A stretch of 43,625 nucleotides of DNA, taken from contig CAYYQW010000028.1 in assembly GCA_964472505.1 (NCBI GenBank), positions 1 through 43,625 on the forward strand. The letters run 5' to 3'. Both the position numbers and the translations under genes were made by a program. The stretch's first letter is position 1. Every line of letters begins with the position of its first letter. Source of the DNA: JAYEIA01 sp964472505 (GTDB lineage: Bacteria; Bacteroidota; Bacteroidia; Bacteroidales; JAADGE01). The notes below the pieces were generated by a model that was not told the DNA's origin, ran no database searches, and worked only from the letters and a program-made list of their open reading frames with translations. This document shows positions 17,041 to 26,395 of this stretch, in pieces.

Positions 17041-20000
17041 TTATACCCATTTAACCAGATCAAGATCTTGTCGATGCGGCAAACCTTCTATTGCCGGATA
17101 TATTCTGAATGCATAGCTGTAGTTTCCCGGTCCGGGCGGCAGCATTTCTATTTCAAAAAAGGCTTTGCTGCCTTCGGTTTTTGTCAGCTTGAGGGCTTGT
17201 TTATCTACTATTTTTCTTTTTCCTTCACTGTCGGCTTCCGAGATTATTATTTCGGCACCAACGTATTCGGCCGGCAGATTTTTTAGGTCTAAAATCAGTT
17301 CACCGAAATATTTTTCACCGGGAACCAGTCCGTTTTGTACCGGGTCTGACAGTTTAATATTTTCAGTTTCAATATTATCCCATTTCTTTTGTATCTCAGT
17401 TTTTTTGGCTGCAATACGTTGAGCTTCTTTAAAGGAATCGGCCCTTAATGCTTTATTTCTTTTATGCAATTTGCCGTAAAAACGCTCGTTGTAATCGGTA
17501 ATCATACGCAGCGTTGTGAAATCGGGGGCAATTTCGCTAACACATTTTCTTAAATGAGCAATCCATTCATCAGAAAATCCGTTTTTACGATTTTTGTAAA
17601 ACAGCGGAATGATATCGCTTTCCAGCATTTGATAAATCATGGCAGCGTCTAAGTCGTCCTGTAATTCTTGGCTCTGATAAGTGCGCTCAAGCGGCAAAGC
17701 CCATCCGGCACCTTTTTTATAACCTTCTACCCACCAGCCGTCGAGCACGCTAAAATTCATTACGCCGTTCATTACGGCTTTCATGCCGCTGGTTCCGGAA
17801 GCTTCCAAAGGTCTAATCGGGGTGTTCAGCCAGATATCCACACCTTGTACTAAGTGTTTGGCAAGGCTCATTTTATAGTCTTCCAAGAAAATTACTTTTC
17901 CTATAAATGCTTTTTGTTTGGAGTAATCAATAATTTTTTTGATAATTGCTTGCCCTCCGGCATCTTTCGGGTGTGCTTTTCCGGCAAAAATAAGTTGAAC
18001 CGGTTTTTCGGGTTTATTAAGAATTTTTTCCAAGCGTTCAATATCTCGAAATAAGAGGTCGCCGCGTTTGTAGGTAGCAAACCTTCTGGCAAAGCCAATG
18101 GTAAGCGCATCCGGATTTAGAGCGTTTTGAATATTCAAAATCACTTTGGGATTTTCCTGTCGTCGGATTTTTACTTTATCCAGACGCTCCTTTATGAAGT
18201 CAAAAAGTTGTGATTTCTTTGTGGTTCTTATGGTTCTTATTTCATCATCGGAGAGATTTTGAATGCGAGAGAAATCAATGGTTCCTTCGTCGGTTTTGAA
18301 ATGCTTTTGCCATTCCGGCGCTGTCCAAGTATTTTGATGTACGCCGTTGGTTACATAGCCTATATGAAATTCTTCGGGAAAATAGCCTTCCCACATTCTG
18401 GGGAATATATCGGTTTTGGTAACATCCCCGTGGAGCTTGCTTACGCCGTTTACTTCCTGCGAAAGATTGACACCGAGGACACTCATTGAAAAATCTTCAC
18501 TTTTTTTGCCTTTTCTTTGTCTTCCCAGATTTACAAAATCTTCTTTTGAAATACGTAAACGATCCGGATAATGGCCCATGTATGTCATCAAGAGGTCTTC
18601 GCTAAAGGAATCATGTCCGGCGGGAACCGGTGTGTGCGTAGTGAATAATGATGAGGCTCTTACAACTTCCATGGCTTCATCAAAAGTCATTTTATACTTA
18701 TTCATGTGATACGTAAGGCGCTCAAAGCCTATGAAAGCGGCATGTCCTTCGTTGATATGGTATAAATCGGAGCTTAGACCCAGCATGTTTAAAGCACGAA
18801 TACCGCCAATTCCCAGAATCATTTCCTGTTTCAGGCGGTCTTCGTTGTCGCCGCCGTAAAGTCTGTGTGTAATGGCTCGGTCTTCTTTGTTGTTGTCGTC
18901 TCGGTCGGTGTCTAATAAAAACAGTTGTATTCTTCCGACTTTAATTTTCCAAACCTGAATGTTTACGGTACGGCCGGGGAGCGCTAATTGAACAATTTTG
19001 GCATTTCCTTCGTTATCTTTAATGAGTTCGGCCGGCAGATCCATAAATTTTTGCGATTCGTAAACCGCATTTTGCTCACCGTTTATTCCAATTTGTTGTG
19101 TAAAATAGCCTTGATGGTAGAATAAACCAACGGCATGCATGTTATAGCGTGAATCACTGGCTTGTTTCAGGTAATCGCCTGCCAGAATACCCAAACCGCC
19201 GGAATATATTTGCAGCAGGTCGGTAATTCCGTATTCCATGCTGAAATAGGATATTGACGGAAGCGCCGGGTCAAAATCAACGGACATATAGTCTTTGTAT
19301 TCCCGGTAAACCGAGTTAAAAAGCTTCATAAACGAATCGTCTTTTTCAAGACGTTCCACTTGCTCGTAACTGATTGATTTTAATATGGTTTTAGGATCCA
19401 ATACTTCCTCTGTTGATTCGCTGCCGCTTATGTAACGGAACATTTCTTGTGCTTGCGGATTCCATGCCCACCAAAGGTTGTCGGCTATCTCTTCCAAGCC
19501 TTTTAAGGATTCGCTTACGGTTGATTGTACGGCAATATCTCGCCAGATGGGTTGATTACTTCTGTAGGTTCTAACTTCTTTGAACTTTTTGGGACTTGCA
19601 GGGATAAACAAATCACCTTTTTCTCGAATTTTTTCAATGGCTTTTTCGTAAGCTTCAAAATGTGCTTTTATCAATTCGCTCCATTTGGCTTTTTCTGCAA
19701 TTTCGAGTGTTTTATCTTGCAGGATATGATAGCTTTTGTTGGTAGCAGGCGCACAGTTTAGTATAATGTCTTCAAGTTCACCGATAATTTCTGTATTATT
19801 GTTGTCTTTACGATTAAGAACTCTAATACAGCTTGGCATTTCAGAAATATGATTCTCCAACCAGTTTCCAAAACCGGAAAGGGATGATACGCAAACCGGA
19901 ATGCCGTTGGCTAAGGTTTCGTGGGCAGTATATCCCCAAGCTTCATAGTAATAAGGGAAAAGGCCATAGTCGAAACCGGCAATTAATTCATGATAAGGAA

Positions 20001-21243
20001 TGTTGAAAATACCGTCGCTGCCGTCCAAAAATGCCGGACAGTAAATAATATTTACTTTGTCTTCCGGTTTATTATGCAGATTTTTTTCACGCAAAGCATG
20101 CGTTATGTCATCGTAATCGGATTGATGAACGAAATGTGTCATTATGCGGTCATCTTCCTCAAGCTTACCTTCTCCTGCGACTGCAGCTTTTAAGTCTTCG
20201 CGTGCGCCGTAATGATCAGCCGGGAAAAGCATGAAAACAAAGGCTTGTTTATCCGGATCATGGCTTTCGTTAAGATTTGCCACGGCATCAATAATAAGCT
20301 TCGTTCCTTTATTGTAGAAATCATACTCACCGCTGGTAAAAAGCAGTCGTGCGTTTTCCGATACGGATTTGCCGATAAGTGATTCCGCAACGGCAATAAT
20401 TTTTTCTCTGGAATTTTTTCTTCGGTCTTCAAAGTCCTCGGTCTTGGAAAAAAACTCCGGATTTAGACCGTTTGGCGTTAAATAATCCGGTTCTTTTTGT
20501 AAGAAGTACTTGACCTGATTTGCAATAAACTCACCGTTAACCGTAAAAATATCGGCATTATGAGCGGCATTGTATTCGAGCGAGTGATGCGATATCACAT
20601 CATAGTTGCGTGAGAGTTCAAACGGTTTGGCAGCTTCCGGCAGGCTAAAGAGTTTATCGCCTCTTTCGGAGATGGTTTTACTGAGTACCGGCGAGTGAAT
20701 AGTGAACAGTGTAGCAATGTTTTTTTCTTGCTCTTTCAGGTACAGTATGCCGGCTCCGGTTTGCCAGTCATGAAATTGTGCAAGTACTTTTGTTCCGGCA
20801 GATAAATTGTAATCACAATAGTTTTCAATAAGTTTACCGGCAGCATAACCAAACATGGCTGCTTCAATATAATCCCATCCGCCGGCCATGGAATCAAGCT
20901 GAAAACGCTCCCAAAATCGTGTGAAAATCTCATTTTTTTTGCTTATAAAGTTTGAGAAGTCCAGCAAAACAGCAATTGGGCTGCCTTCGGTGCGCCAGCG
21001 GCCTATCCGGAAACGCAATCCGGCTTTTTTTGCGTGTTTGCGCCATTCCGGCATTAAGGAGTTATCTTCATCAAACTCCGGATTGTCTTCTTCGGTTCTG
21101 CGTAGGTCAGGGCCTATCAGTATTTGATTTGCTTGATATTTTTCGGCAATGTATTTGGCTTTTCCGGATATTACGGTATGAACTCCGTCTATTTGATTAC
21201 AAATTTCCCAAGAGGTTTCAAAAATTAATGTCGGTTGATTCAT
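17041..21243 (-). CDS. glgP: Glycogen synthase / alpha-glucan phosphorylase fusion
   Basis: This 1400-residue protein combines two opposing activities. Residues 1 to about 560 resemble a GT3/GT5-like glycogen synthase (start FETSWEICNQIDGVHTVISG; GLFPYYYEAWGYTAHETLANG near 425-445). A DUF3417 segment follows (LEEIADNLWWAWNPQAQEMF, about 590-610). Residues to about 1270 form a GT35 phosphorylase, with EASGTSGMK at 1147-1155; K1155 should hold the pyridoxal phosphate. The last 130 residues look like a beta-sandwich. The synthase makes glycogen from a nucleotide-glucose; the phosphorylase releases glucose 1-phosphate. The fusion is known from Bacteroidota. A TATTTTTG box lies upstream and a flippase gene follows after 15 bases. 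The glgP symbol covers only the phosphorylase part. Confidence 0.88.
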   Translation of the reverse strand: MNQPTLIFETSWEICNQIDGVHTVISGKAKYIAEKYQANQILIGPDLRRTEEDNPEFDEDNSLMPEWRKHAKKAGLRFRIGRWRTEGSPIAVLLDFSNFISKKNEIFTRFWERFQLDSMAGGWDYIEAAMFGYAAGKLIENYCDYNLSAGTKVLAQFHDWQTGAGILYLKEQEKNIATLFTIHSPVLSKTISERGDKLFSLPEAAKPFELSRNYDVISHHSLEYNAAHNADIFTVNGEFIANQVKYFLQKEPDYLTPNGLNPEFFSKTEDFEDRRKNSREKIIAVAESLIGKSVSENARLLFTSGEYDFYNKGTKLIIDAVANLNESHDPDKQAFVFMLFPADHYGAREDLKAAVAGEGKLEEDDRIMTHFVHQSDYDDITHALREKNLHNKPEDKVNIIYCPAFLDGSDGIFNIPYHELIAGFDYGLFPYYYEAWGYTAHETLANGIPVCVSSLSGFGNWLENHISEMPSCIRVLNRKDNNNTEIIGELEDIILNCAPATNKSYHILQDKTLEIAEKAKWSELIKAHFEAYEKAIEKIREKGDLFIPASPKKFKEVRTYRSNQPIWRDIAVQSTVSESLKGLEEIADNLWWAWNPQAQEMFRYISGSESTEEVLDPKTILKSISYEQVERLEKDDSFMKLFNSVYREYKDYMSVDFDPALPSISYFSMEYGITDLLQIYSGGLGILAGDYLKQASDSRYNMHAVGLFYHQGYFTQQIGINGEQNAVYESQKFMDLPAELIKDNEGNAKIVQLALPGRTVNIQVWKIKVGRIQLFLLDTDRDDNNKEDRAITHRLYGGDNEDRLKQEMILGIGGIRALNMLGLSSDLYHINEGHAAFIGFERLTYHMNKYKMTFDEAMEVVRASSLFTTHTPVPAGHDSFSEDLLMTYMGHYPDRLRISKEDFVNLGRQRKGKKSEDFSMSVLGVNLSQEVNGVSKLHGDVTKTDIFPRMWEGYFPEEFHIGYVTNGVHQNTWTAPEWQKHFKTDEGTIDFSRIQNLSDDEIRTIRTTKKSQLFDFIKERLDKVKIRRQENPKVILNIQNALNPDALTIGFARRFATYKRGDLLFRDIERLEKILNKPEKPVQLIFAGKAHPKDAGGQAIIKKIIDYSKQKAFIGKVIFLEDYKMSLAKHLVQGVDIWLNTPIRPLEASGTSGMKAVMNGVMNFSVLDGWWVEGYKKGAGWALPLERTYQSQELQDDLDAAMIYQMLESDIIPLFYKNRKNGFSDEWIAHLRKCVSEIAPDFTTLRMITDYNERFYGKLHKRNKALRADSFKEAQRIAAKKTEIQKKWDNIETENIKLSDPVQNGLVPGEKYFGELILDLKNLPAEYVGAEIIISEADSEGKRKIVDKQALKLTKTEGSKAFFEIEMLPPGPGNYSYAFRIYPAIEGLPHRQDLDLVKWV

Positions 21244-21271
21244 GATTGTTTTTTAGTTTGGCATTTAAACG

Positions 21272-21279
21272 CAAAAATA
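21272..21279 (-). promoter_or_regulatory. -7 promoter element for the glycogen enzyme
   Basis: On the minus strand TATTTTTG is an exact match to TAnnTTTG, 28 bases before the start codon. No good -33 element is seen at the usual distance. Confidence 0.45.
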
Positions 21280-21511
21280 ACATTTTTTTGATTTATAAAA
21301 GCCGATTTAAAGATTTATTAACATGCTCAAAATTGTATTTCTGTTATGATTGGTGCATTATCACTACATACTTTATAGCCGGTGTCTTTAGTGAAATGAT
21401 TATTTTTATTTTGTCTTAAAACGAAGAAACTGCCGGAATTATACGTATTTTAGCCTTTATTCTGATTTAAAGGAAAAGTCTTAAATTCCAAATAACAAAA
21501 AAACTACAATT

Positions 21512-23125
21512 ATGAAACTTAATTTTACTGATGTAAGAAAGTATATTAAAAAAACGACTTTGTTCATTTTAATGATTTTGACTGTGACCATTGCCTGCCA
21601 AACAGAAAAAGAAGATGAATCAGCCGAAATGGCCGATGATTTTGCTTTTGCTGAAGCTACCGTCGAAGAAATACAGGCGGCTTATGAGGACGGAAGTTTA
21701 ACGGCTGAAGCATTGGTTCGGGCATATCTATACCGCATTGAAGCCATAGACAAAAACGGCCCGCATTTGAATTCCGTTATTACTTTAAACCCAAAAGCAA
21801 TTGAGCGAGCCAAAGAATTGGACAAGGAAATGCAGGCGGGTAAAAAACGAAGCCCCATGCACGGAATTCCGGTTTTGTTGAAAGATAATATTGATACGCA
21901 CGATATGCCTACAACGGCCGGCTCAAAGGCCTTGGAGGGTTCTTATCCTTTGCAGGATGCTTACCTTGTAAAACAATTGCGCGATGCGGGAGCCATTATT
22001 CTCGGAAAAGCTAATTTGAGTGAATGGGCCAACTTTCGCGGTGAATTATCAACCGGCGGTTGGAGCGGCTTGGGCGGACAAACCAAAAACGCTTACGACT
22101 TGAGCCGTAATCCCTGCGGGTCGAGTTCCGGTTCGGCTGTGGCGGTATCGGCAAACTTAACTATGATTGCCATAGGTACCGAAACCAACGGCTCTGTTGT
22201 GTGTCCTTCGCACAGCAACGGCGTTGTCGGCATAAAACCGACTGTTGGATTGGTCAGCCGCTCGGGAATCATTCCTATTTCATACACCCAAGATACATCC
22301 GGGCCAATGGGGCGAACAGTCAGAGACGCTGCTGTTTGTTTGGGAGTAATGACGGGTGTGGATTCAAGTGACGCAAAAACTTTAAACAGCCGCGGAAAAT
22401 CTCACAGCGATTATACCCAATTTTTAAAAAAGGACGGTTTGAAAGGCAAACGGATTGCTTGGTACAAAGCGCCTTCCGGGGCAAACTTTAAAGTGGACAG
22501 CGCCATGCAGGCAGCCGTGGAATTTATAAAAAGTCAGGGTGCCGAAGTCATTGAAATTGATAATGTTACGGAAAGAAAAACCGGACAATATTCATTTCAG
22601 GTAATGCTTTTTGAATATAAAGACGGATTGAACAAGTATTTTAAATCCTTAGGTTCGGATGCGCCTATAAAAACCCTTGAGGAGCTGATTGCATTTAACA
22701 AAAAAGATTCGACAGAGTTAAGGTATTTTAATCAACGCTATTTGGAAATGGCGCAGGAGAAAGGCGATTTGGATTCGGATGAATATAAAGAAGCTCTTGA
22801 AGGCATGCTGAGCGGAAGCCGTGAAAACGGTATTGATAAATACATGAAAGAGCATAATTTGGATGCTTTCATGGCTCCGACCGGTTCGCCGGCTTGGAAA
22901 ACCGATTTAATAAACGGCGACAGCTTTCAGTTGGGCAGCTCATCACCGGCAGCTCATGCGGGCTATCCCATAATAACTCTGCCCATGGCTTATATCGACG
23001 GTTTGCCGGTGGGCATATCTTTCTTTGGTACGGCATGGTCTGAGCCTGTGTTGCTTGAGATTGCCTACGGGTTTGAATCCGGAACAAAAAAACGACAAGT
23101 ACCGCAATTTATTTCAGAAGAATAA
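21512..23125 (+). CDS. Amidase-signature lipoprotein
   Basis: The 537-residue protein begins with a lipoprotein signal: a basic N-terminus, hydrophobic LFILMILTV and lipobox TIAC with C29, so it should be anchored outside the inner membrane. The mature part is an amidase-signature hydrolase: catalytic Lys in PVLLKDNID (K124), the GSSSGSA turn with cis-Ser (203-209), and nucleophile S228 in GTETNGS. These enzymes hydrolyse amide bonds; the family includes GatA, but the signal peptide and the absence of gatB/gatC argue for a catabolic or envelope amidase rather than tRNA amidation. It is a single gene, convergent with an outer-membrane gene. Substrate unknown. Confidence 0.9.
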   Translation: MKLNFTDVRKYIKKTTLFILMILTVTIACQTEKEDESAEMADDFAFAEATVEEIQAAYEDGSLTAEALVRAYLYRIEAIDKNGPHLNSVITLNPKAIERAKELDKEMQAGKKRSPMHGIPVLLKDNIDTHDMPTTAGSKALEGSYPLQDAYLVKQLRDAGAIILGKANLSEWANFRGELSTGGWSGLGGQTKNAYDLSRNPCGSSSGSAVAVSANLTMIAIGTETNGSVVCPSHSNGVVGIKPTVGLVSRSGIIPISYTQDTSGPMGRTVRDAAVCLGVMTGVDSSDAKTLNSRGKSHSDYTQFLKKDGLKGKRIAWYKAPSGANFKVDSAMQAAVEFIKSQGAEVIEIDNVTERKTGQYSFQVMLFEYKDGLNKYFKSLGSDAPIKTLEELIAFNKKDSTELRYFNQRYLEMAQEKGDLDSDEYKEALEGMLSGSRENGIDKYMKEHNLDAFMAPTGSPAWKTDLINGDSFQLGSSSPAAHAGYPIITLPMAYIDGLPVGISFFGTAWSEPVLLEIAYGFESGTKKRQVPQFISEE

Positions 23126-23442
23126 CCGGAGTTTTGCAGCATATTTTATTTGAAGATATAAGATGTAAGACAGCTTTGCAATCGGGCTGCAAGAAAGAAA
23201 GTTTAGTTTTTTACAAGCTCGACGGAGAAAAAACGTAAGAACCAAAAAGCTGCTTATTGGCAAAATATCAATAATCCCGTGCGAAGCGCAGAGCCGGATT
23301 CATTATTTGTGAAACTTGAAAGTCCGGCTTCGGCAAGTGCTTATTTCACTTGCCGAAGCCGATTTGATGCCCGGACGGAATATTCCGGAGATAAATGCTT
23401 AGATGTAATATAACCGTTTGTAGTACTTATGCGTCTAATTCA
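23126..23442. other. Convergent intergenic region with repeat hairpin
   Basis: This 317-base gap separates two convergent genes. It holds no coding sequence I can support. Its right part (23306-23391) is one copy of the 86-bp hairpin repeat described separately; the rest is unremarkable. Confidence 0.6.
23306..23391. repeat. 86-bp hairpin repeat, copy 1 (terminator/REP)
   Basis: CGGCTTCGGCAAGTG (23325-23339) and CACTTGCCGAAGCCG (23347-23361) form a perfect 15-bp stem around 7 bases. The perfect palindrome CGGAATATTCCG follows (23376-23387). The same arrangement with the same flanks occurs at 26302-26387. The outer stem pair is C-G here and G-C there, so pairing is preserved. Both copies sit at gene 3' ends. 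It can act as a terminator in either direction. Confidence 0.75.
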
Positions 23443-24447
23443 TTAAAAATAATAGTTCAAGCCAATGGAGAAAGCTTCGATATGCAAGTTATTCTTATAC
23501 AAAGAAAATTTATTCTCTATACTTGACGATGATATTCTTACTCCAAAACTATTTCTTTTAAATTCCATCATGGAATAAAAGCTGAAAAATTCAGAATTAT
23601 TAAGATCGGCACCAAAACCAAAACTAAATCCAAGATTGTTTTTATTTATTCTATAATAGGCAAAAACCGGGTTGGAAACTTTAAACGATATGTCATCAGG
23701 TATAGAAAAATCAGTATAATATATTAGTTGATAACTAAAACCAATAGCTTTATAATCGTTATTGTATTTTCGCGGAAAAACCATTTCGGCATTTAGTGAA
23801 GTGGATCCGCCAATTCCTTTCATTGGGTAATCTATCCCGATAACAGGATAGATCACAATTTTGTCGTTAATTCTGTTTTGCAGCATCACGCTGTTCTCCG
23901 TTTTTAGTTTGGCATTTTCATAATTATAAACAGTCGTAATTGCAGCTCTTTTTTTATAATCTTTTGTTGCAATATTTTCAACGGCTTCTACAATCAGTTC
24001 ATATTTTTCTGTATTAATAATTTCATTTAAGCTCGCTTTGTCTGAAAAAAATATTTCGACCTTTTCTGCTTTTGTAAATTGTTGGTTGAATATAACTTTG
24101 TATGGCAAATCTTCTACTATTACGTGTTTTGCCGTATCGGAGTATATTCTGACCGGTTCTGTTACTTTTTCTTTTATTATAATCTGATTCGCTTTGTAGG
24201 ACGGGCGGTATTCAAAGCTTTGGTTTTTCTCTTCCGGCCAATATGCAGAAAGCATCAGTTCAGAATAAAACGCTTTACAGATTGTGTCAATTTCTTTGAA
24301 TTTTTTATATCGCTCCGGTAAATCATCGGACATTACTTTTAGGTAGGCTTTATCTCCGAGTTTAATTACCAAAGTGTCAGCTAAATTGGGTTGCGCATAC
24401 AAATTCCCTACGGAAAAAAGCATAATGATAATAATACAACGTTTCAT
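23443..24447 (-). CDS. Secreted, probable outer-membrane beta-barrel protein
   Basis: The 334-residue protein starts with a clear signal peptide (MKRCIIIIMLFSVGNLYAQ, cleavage near residue 19). The last half is built of alternating amphipathic strands and ends in LNYYF, an aromatic C-terminus expected of an outer-membrane barrel. The first half has a helical or mixed periplasmic region. I recognise no named family. It lies 144 bases downstream of the anti-sigma-like gene on the same strand and may be the effector or target gene of that ECF locus. Confidence 0.65.
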   Translation of the reverse strand: MKRCIIIIMLFSVGNLYAQPNLADTLVIKLGDKAYLKVMSDDLPERYKKFKEIDTICKAFYSELMLSAYWPEEKNQSFEYRPSYKANQIIIKEKVTEPVRIYSDTAKHVIVEDLPYKVIFNQQFTKAEKVEIFFSDKASLNEIINTEKYELIVEAVENIATKDYKKRAAITTVYNYENAKLKTENSVMLQNRINDKIVIYPVIGIDYPMKGIGGSTSLNAEMVFPRKYNNDYKAIGFSYQLIYYTDFSIPDDISFKVSNPVFAYYRINKNNLGFSFGFGADLNNSEFFSFYSMMEFKRNSFGVRISSSSIENKFSLYKNNLHIEAFSIGLNYYF

Positions 24448-24591
24448 ATTATAATTTGATTTATTGGTTACGTAATCTTTTAAGAACTATTTTATTTTAC
24501 CTTTACAGTATTAAAATTTACAAGTTGTTTTACAAAAGATGAGATGACTATCCATCGGTTAGGTGTGAGCCTGAGTATTTTATGTTTTGTA

Positions 24592-25236
24592 TCAGTTTTT
24601 GTGGGTCAAAAATGAAAACAAGCTTTCCTGAACGTTGTCCTTATCTTGTTCTTTCGTTTTTAATGTTAAAAGTTTTATCTCAAAGCGTTTTGTGTCTTCG
24701 GATAAGGGTCTTACTTTATATTTATTCCTTAGCTGATTATGAATCTCTAAATGGGATGTGTCTGCATCGTTTTCGTTTTGGGCAATCATATCAATAGTTT
24801 GGGAAGCATTAATCTTCTTTTCAACATATACCGTATCGCGGATAATTTCTTTTTTTATGATTGTATCGTAATGATTTTTAACAATATATTTTGTTTCTGT
24901 CTTTTCTGCTTGAACTATAAAGGTATCTCGCACAATTTTGAAATCGCTTATTATTTTTGGAGCCGGTTCTTTTGTCTTAAGCCTTGCATTCAGATGCGCA
25001 ATATGCGCTTTTTGTTTCAGAAACAGACAGGTACTACCTGAACCAATTAACAACAGCATAAGTATAGCAGCGGCAGCGACCGGTTTATACTTTCTGATGT
25101 TGTGATTTTTTGGGAGTTGATTTTTCAAATTGCCCCATACTTTTTCTTTTGTCGCATTCATCGCAAAAACTGTTTTTTCTGCTTTACTCTCTATCTCTGA
25201 TTTGTATAAATTTTCAAATTCTTTCATAACGTTCAA
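24592..25236 (-). CDS. Membrane anti-sigma-like protein
   Basis: The 214-residue protein has a cytoplasmic N-terminus of about 50 residues, one transmembrane helix (PVAAAAILMLLLIGSG, about 52-72) and an external C-terminal part rich in Lys, Glu and Thr. Its start lies 23 bases inside the end of the ECF sigma gene. This coupling, topology and size are those of anti-sigma factors that hold an ECF sigma at the membrane. No canonical zinc-binding anti-sigma motif is present, so the role is inferred from layout. Confidence 0.65.
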   Translation of the reverse strand: MNVMKEFENLYKSEIESKAEKTVFAMNATKEKVWGNLKNQLPKNHNIRKYKPVAAAAILMLLLIGSGSTCLFLKQKAHIAHLNARLKTKEPAPKIISDFKIVRDTFIVQAEKTETKYIVKNHYDTIIKKEIIRDTVYVEKKINASQTIDMIAQNENDADTSHLEIHNQLRNKYKVRPLSEDTKRFEIKLLTLKTKEQDKDNVQESLFSFLTHKN

Positions 25237-25762
25237 TTGAGATTTTTTTTTGTAAAATTTTTCGTGCTCTCAGCAATCTAATTTTAGAAGTGGATTCTGA
25301 TATTTTGAGTAATTCGCTGATTTCTTTGTGCTTATAGCCTTCTGAAACATATAAATGAAATACTTCTCTGTATTTGATATCCAATTCATTTACCATCTGA
25401 ATAATCTCGTTTTCGCTTATTTTATCAACTGTTTCGACAGGTATGTTTTTTGTTTCTTCGTCTGTTGCTTTGATTATCGAAAATTCCTTTTTTCTTACTT
25501 CCTCCAATGCACAATTCAGCATGATTTTTTTTACCCAGGCAGTCAAAGCGCTTTCCGAAGAATATTTGAAAGTTTCCAAGCTATTAAATATTTGGGTAAA
25601 CCCTTTTAGTACGGCATCTTCAGTAATCATTTGATTTTGCAGATATTTGTAACAAGTTTTATATGCTAACGGATAATACTTGTCGAAAAAAAGGCGTTGC
25701 TTCTTTTGATTTCCTTTCACGCATTTGTTTATAAACGATTGGTCAATTTTAAAATTCCGCAT
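25214..25762 (-). CDS. ECF-type sigma-70 factor
   Basis: The 182-residue protein has region 2 (about residues 20-90: FFDKYYPLAYKTCYKYLQ, then LETFKYSSESALTAWVKKIM) and region 4 (about 125-175: LDIKYREVFHLYVSEGY, then the helix-turn-helix HKEISELLKISESTSKIRLL). No region 1 or 3 is present, as expected for ECF factors. It would direct RNA polymerase to GTAAC/CGT-type promoters. Upstream lies TGTAACC followed at 17 bases by CAT, which may be its own promoter. The anti-sigma-like gene overlaps its end. The usual DxxQ pattern in region 2 reads EDAVLKGF here, a mild divergence. Confidence 0.9.
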   Translation of the reverse strand: MRNFKIDQSFINKCVKGNQKKQRLFFDKYYPLAYKTCYKYLQNQMITEDAVLKGFTQIFNSLETFKYSSESALTAWVKKIMLNCALEEVRKKEFSIIKATDEETKNIPVETVDKISENEIIQMVNELDIKYREVFHLYVSEGYKHKEISELLKISESTSKIRLLRARKILQKKISIERYERI

Positions 25763-25831
25763 TTGACATTTATAAATTCTGTTTTTGCAAAGACAAAGTT
25801 TGTATTTATTTTTCTTCCTTCAATATAATAA

Positions 25832-25857
25832 ATGCACAAAATTGCAAAAGGGTTACA
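25832..25857 (-). promoter_or_regulatory. Possible ECF-type promoter of the sigma gene
   Basis: Minus-strand TGTAACC (25857-25851) is followed, 17 bases after GTAAC, by CAT (25834-25832) where ECF promoters usually have CGT. The same TGTAACC-(C)TTT start occurs before the micro-ORF array at 40940. It would leave a leader of about 65 bases before the sigma start. Confidence 0.4.
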
Positions 25858-25937
25858 TTTTTAATTTTAATTTGGAAAAATAAGTTTGGCACATGGGTAC
25901 TACAGGCTGTTATATTATATACAAGCATGTATCACCT

Positions 25938-25990
25938 GCTTCGACGGGCTCAGCTTCCGAAAGCCTTCCGGAGGCTGAGTTTGTCGAAGC
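25938..25990. repeat. REP-like element with TTCGAC...CTCAG arms
   Basis: GCTTCGAC (25938-25945) pairs with GTCGAAGC (25983-25990), GGG with TTT by wobble, and CTCAGC (25949-25954) with GCTGAG (25974-25979). An inner TCCG/CGGA pair extends the stem. The motif CTTCGAC-GGCTCAG is a widespread REP type. A relative (CTTCGACTGATGCTCAG) lies at 35166-35182. Confidence 0.7.
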
Positions 25991-26120
25991 CGATCTGTCA
26001 AAACTGAGTGCGATTCCGATTGCCGAGACAGTCATCACTAAAAATACCCGGCATTTAGGACTGAAGGAGTTATAAGCATTAGTAAACCGCCTAATTCAAG
26101 AGAAAAAAATGAATTCAAAT

Positions 26121-26162
26121 TTTATATTTGCTTCCGATATTTAGCTAATTCGCAAATATAAA
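26121..26162. promoter_or_regulatory. Inverted repeat with two facing -7 boxes
   Basis: TTTATATTTGC (26121-26131) and GCAAATATAAA (26152-26162) are perfect 11-bp inverted repeats 20 bases apart. Each contains TATATTTG, an exact TAnnTTTG match, so the two elements would fire toward each other. No gene starts between or near them. They may be chance, remnants, or part of a small RNA. Confidence 0.4.
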
Positions 26163-26301
26163 CTGAGGATTATAAGCTTAAACGATAACAAAATGTGCTG
26201 ATGAATCATGTGGTGCCTTAAGGTGTTGTTTTCAATGCGATTGAATGCATTCCCAAAAGTGATTTTTGCCAAAATTTCTGAAAGGAGTTTAGAATTTGTA
26301 T

Positions 26302-26387
26302 TTTGTGAAACTTAAAAAATGGGCTTCGGCAAGTGAAATAAACGCTTGCCGAAGCCCATTTGACGCCCGGACGGAATATTCCGGAGA
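26302..26387. repeat. 86-bp hairpin repeat, copy 2 (terminator of the six-gene operon)
   Basis: ATGGGCTTCGGCAAGTG (26319-26335) pairs with CGCTTGCCGAAGCCCAT (26343-26359), a 17-bp stem with one T-G wobble, then comes CGGAATATTCCG. It is the second copy of the element at 23306-23391. It lies directly after the last gene of the minus-strand operon, where a terminator is expected. Confidence 0.75.
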
Positions 26388-26395
26388 GATATTGA

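Larger units (their letters stand above)
25763..26395. other. Intergenic region with three palindromic elements
   Basis: This 633-base stretch has no gene I can support. It contains a sigma-gene promoter candidate (25832-25857), a long REP hairpin (25938-25990), a perfect 11-bp inverted repeat holding two facing -7 boxes (26121-26162) and the second 86-bp hairpin repeat (26302-26387). A 60-codon open frame at 25893-26075 merely reads through the REP. Confidence 0.6.

Noticed and set aside
21512..23125. GatA subunit of tRNA amidotransferase
   Set aside because: A lipoprotein signal peptide and the lack of gatB/gatC nearby argue for an envelope amidase of the same superfamily.
25893..26075. 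60-codon open frame in the ECF intergenic region
   Set aside because: Most of it translates the REP hairpin; no conserved feature or ribosome site.
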